Assembly (NCBI GenBank): GCA_017591395.1
Contig: WEDG01000783.1
Location: forward strand, 124,001 to 188,000
DNA from: Schistocephalus solidus
Lineage: Eukaryota > Platyhelminthes > Cestoda > Diphyllobothriidea > Diphyllobothriidae
Reading direction: 5' to 3'
DNA: 64,000 nt
Numbering within the stretch: the stretch's first letter is position 1; each line of letters opens with the position of its first letter. The notes beneath the pieces are model-generated. The model saw only the letters and a list, made by a program, of their open reading frames with translations, had not been told where the DNA came from and searched no databases. A program made the translations under genes and the position numbers. Of this stretch, positions 61,791 through 64,000 are shown in pieces.

Positions 61791-64000
61791 ATTGACGTTT
61801 TAATCCGTGTACATTTTTATTACTGCCTGGAAAGGACCAGTCTTTTATTGCTCAATAAAATGCAGTTCTTCTCGCAAAAAGTGCGCAGTGTGACAGCTGT
61901 TCATAAACCTTTTTATACAGTTTATTTACTCATAAAACGACCAGAGCTTTACGATTTATAAGAACTCGTTAAGTATCTTACTTTTGCCTTGGAATATTAG
62001 CCATAACCATAGTTCGTAATTTTTATGGTTCAAAAAGCAAAGTTATTTTGGTATATAATTTATTTAGGCCTGATGAAGATTTAGTTTACAATCGATGGTG
62101 AAGTAGCGAACTAATTGATGGCGTTCGAGATCATAATGCACATTGAGACCATTTTGAAGACTTTAAGCTCTCAGGTAGCCGTTACGTTTTGCTTTCATTA
62201 ACTGTTTTCAATAAGGTAATTGATCATAAACAGCGCACCTCTCGAAAACAAATGCTTAAGTTAAATCACTCGAATTTACACTTTATTTATGTATTATCCC
62301 ATAAAAGGTGCAGCGCAAATGATTAAATTTATAAAGAAAAGGTAAATGCTCTTCATCATTCCGTGCAAGTATTTTTTAAAAATAAACGAACCCATTAACC
62401 ATTATCTAGCTCTAGGCTGATGGTTGCATATAAATTCGCAATGATTTTACTTTAACTTTTCTACAAGTAATAAGCACATATATCAGCATAAAAATGACAA
62501 AAATTATATCTTGCAGGATGTCAAAAAGAGTAGGATTGTGTGTCTTAGGAGAAGTATGACCTGATGGTGATTCTTTACTTGATTGAATTTCTACAACACC
62601 AATATCATTATATGGGTAGAAAGGAATTAGCAGCACGCAAATTGCTATTGTTTAGTAATATACAAAATAGGTTAGACTTTCATTTGGAAGCAGTGCGGCA
62701 ACATTTAACTGGTGGGCTCAGTTTTATCAAACTGTACTTTTGAAGTGGGTGGCCGAACAAACACGATGCTTTCTGCATAGTTAAAAATTAAAGATCGGAT
62801 TGGCTTTAACAGCTAGCATGTCCAGCATAAAACGTTAACAGGGCAGTTAACACTAATATGAATTTATTACACTATCATTTTTAAAAAATAAGGTTATAAA
62901 TAAATCATTTTAAATTGGGTCAACTGGACTTTAAGGGTTCTAGCTCAAAGTAGCTCTGGCTAAATTGCTTTTAAGAATAGATCCATATTTATCGATGGAC
63001 TCGAAGGAAAAAAAATAAAGAAAGGTTTCCTTGACGGATGCTCACCAAACGCTAATGGAACTCACTCCAGCTAGGAATAAACAGCTGCAGGGGGAGTAAA
63101 TTAGCATTTAGAGTAACCTCATATATGTCGTAGTTTCTTCATTATTTAACTATTGTTATTTAAGGTTTTTAAAAGTTCTGCTTAATCGCAAATTATTTCG
63201 AGCCTGATCTACTGTTTGAAGTTGCTTTAAGGTTTTGTAGTCTCCGAACACTATAACCTCCGTGGATGGAAGATAATACATTTTTGTATGTAATTAACAC
63301 GAGTACATATACTGCTCATAATGTTTAACATGGATGTGAACTTTATCGTGTACTTCATGGGGAGCATTAAGAAAGGTACAGAAACGATGCCATTTAAATG
63401 GAAATTGTACAATTTTATGAAATTTATTAATTGAAAATATTTTCCCAATTAAAGGTAGGCTTTCTTCAAGCGAGAAAGTTGTAAACTTAATATTTTATCA
63501 AAATATTATATTAAAAAGGTTAAGTATATTTTCTATAATGTATCTTTGAATATGTTTGGCCATTGGCAGTCTGTAGGATAGATGTACCTCACTTAAGTAT
63601 TACTTAAAGCAGATTGCTTCAGGATGCCGCGAAGGAATTCGTTTAAAAGACAGAATTCGGCCTAATTTCAAATATCTTACGATTATTTCCCAAAGTAATA
63701 AATATAAAACGTCGGTTTACTTTACATGAGATCGGTCACTGTCTGCTAGAGCAAACCAATATCATAATAAATACTGCATCTTTATTTCGGAGAAAGCGAG
63801 TATGCAACTGCAAATTAGCTTTCAACCCTCGAAAAGAATCTGCCACATGTTTCATGTTACGTTCTTAAGCCTTACATGAGAGGACAGGCCGGCATAGGAG
63901 CACGAACGTCCTAACATGGTCTGTCAGAATGGTCCGATCGTTATCGCTAAACCCTTATCCCTTTGGTGCACAGCTTAGACACCTGCAGAAATGGTGAGCT
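61791..64000. other. AT-rich right end
   Basis: No supported gene or named repeat. Short frames only. Confidence 0.55.

Noticed and set aside
1..64000. CRISPR arrays, rRNA genes, bacterial operons
   Set aside because: No regularly spaced repeats, rRNA-like blocks or ribosome-binding-site-led gene strings. The window is plainly a spliced eukaryotic locus.

Overview
The window is eukaryotic, about 35-40% GC by eye, intron-rich and full of decayed retroelements. It has no bacterial-style gene packing. The only gene I can name confidently is a TRPC-type cation channel on the minus strand. Five exons at 50239-48635, 45883-45731, 36217-36041, 28077-27913 and 20768-20540 splice in frame into about 776 residues: a long N-terminal extension, the TRPC ankyrin domain, the H-x3-C-x-C-x2-C zinc-binding motif, the linker helices, the pre-S1 region, S1 and the start of S2. 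S3-S6, the pore and the TRP box are not seen. They lie either in exons I could not recognise in 1-20.5 kb or beyond the left edge.

The introns (2.7-9.5 kb) and flanks carry several repeat families. (1) SINE-like elements, some with a tRNA-like head, have a body containing a small hammerhead-ribozyme-like core (CTGANGA, a 4-bp stem II, GAAA). The best copies are at 12.8, 13.0 and 30.4 kb, with decayed copies at 21.3, 35.6, 40.1, 40.3, 43.7 and 46.2 kb. (2) A broken Penelope-like element, from its C-terminal RT region through the GIY-YIG-like domain, lies at 9.5-10.1 kb on the minus strand, with a piece of a second copy facing it. (3) A second SINE-like family of about 320 bp lies at 53.8-54.7 kb, 28.9-29.3 kb and, internally deleted, at 41.6 kb. 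(4) A three-copy repeat lies at 42.2-43.1 kb, with a relative at 19.4 kb. (5) A 290-bp fold-back element lies at 2.0-2.3 kb. There are also simple repeats, including a 12-bp tandem array at 60.8 kb.

Organism: a metazoan. A divergent TRPC gene with large introns, Penelope-like elements, and a SINE combining a tRNA-like head with a hammerhead (as in the schistosome Sm-alpha elements) together suggest a parasitic flatworm (Platyhelminthes). The GC-rich 54-kb repeat type makes me lean weakly towards a tapeworm. This is inference; the species cannot be fixed from sequence reading alone.

Layout: 1-20.5 kb is repeat-bearing sequence downstream of the last recognised TRPC exon, with one possible orphan exon at 4.9-5.0 kb. 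20.5-50.2 kb is the TRPC gene, with repeats nested in its introns. 50.2-64 kb is the 5' flank, with the GC-rich SINE cluster and a few unassigned reading frames.
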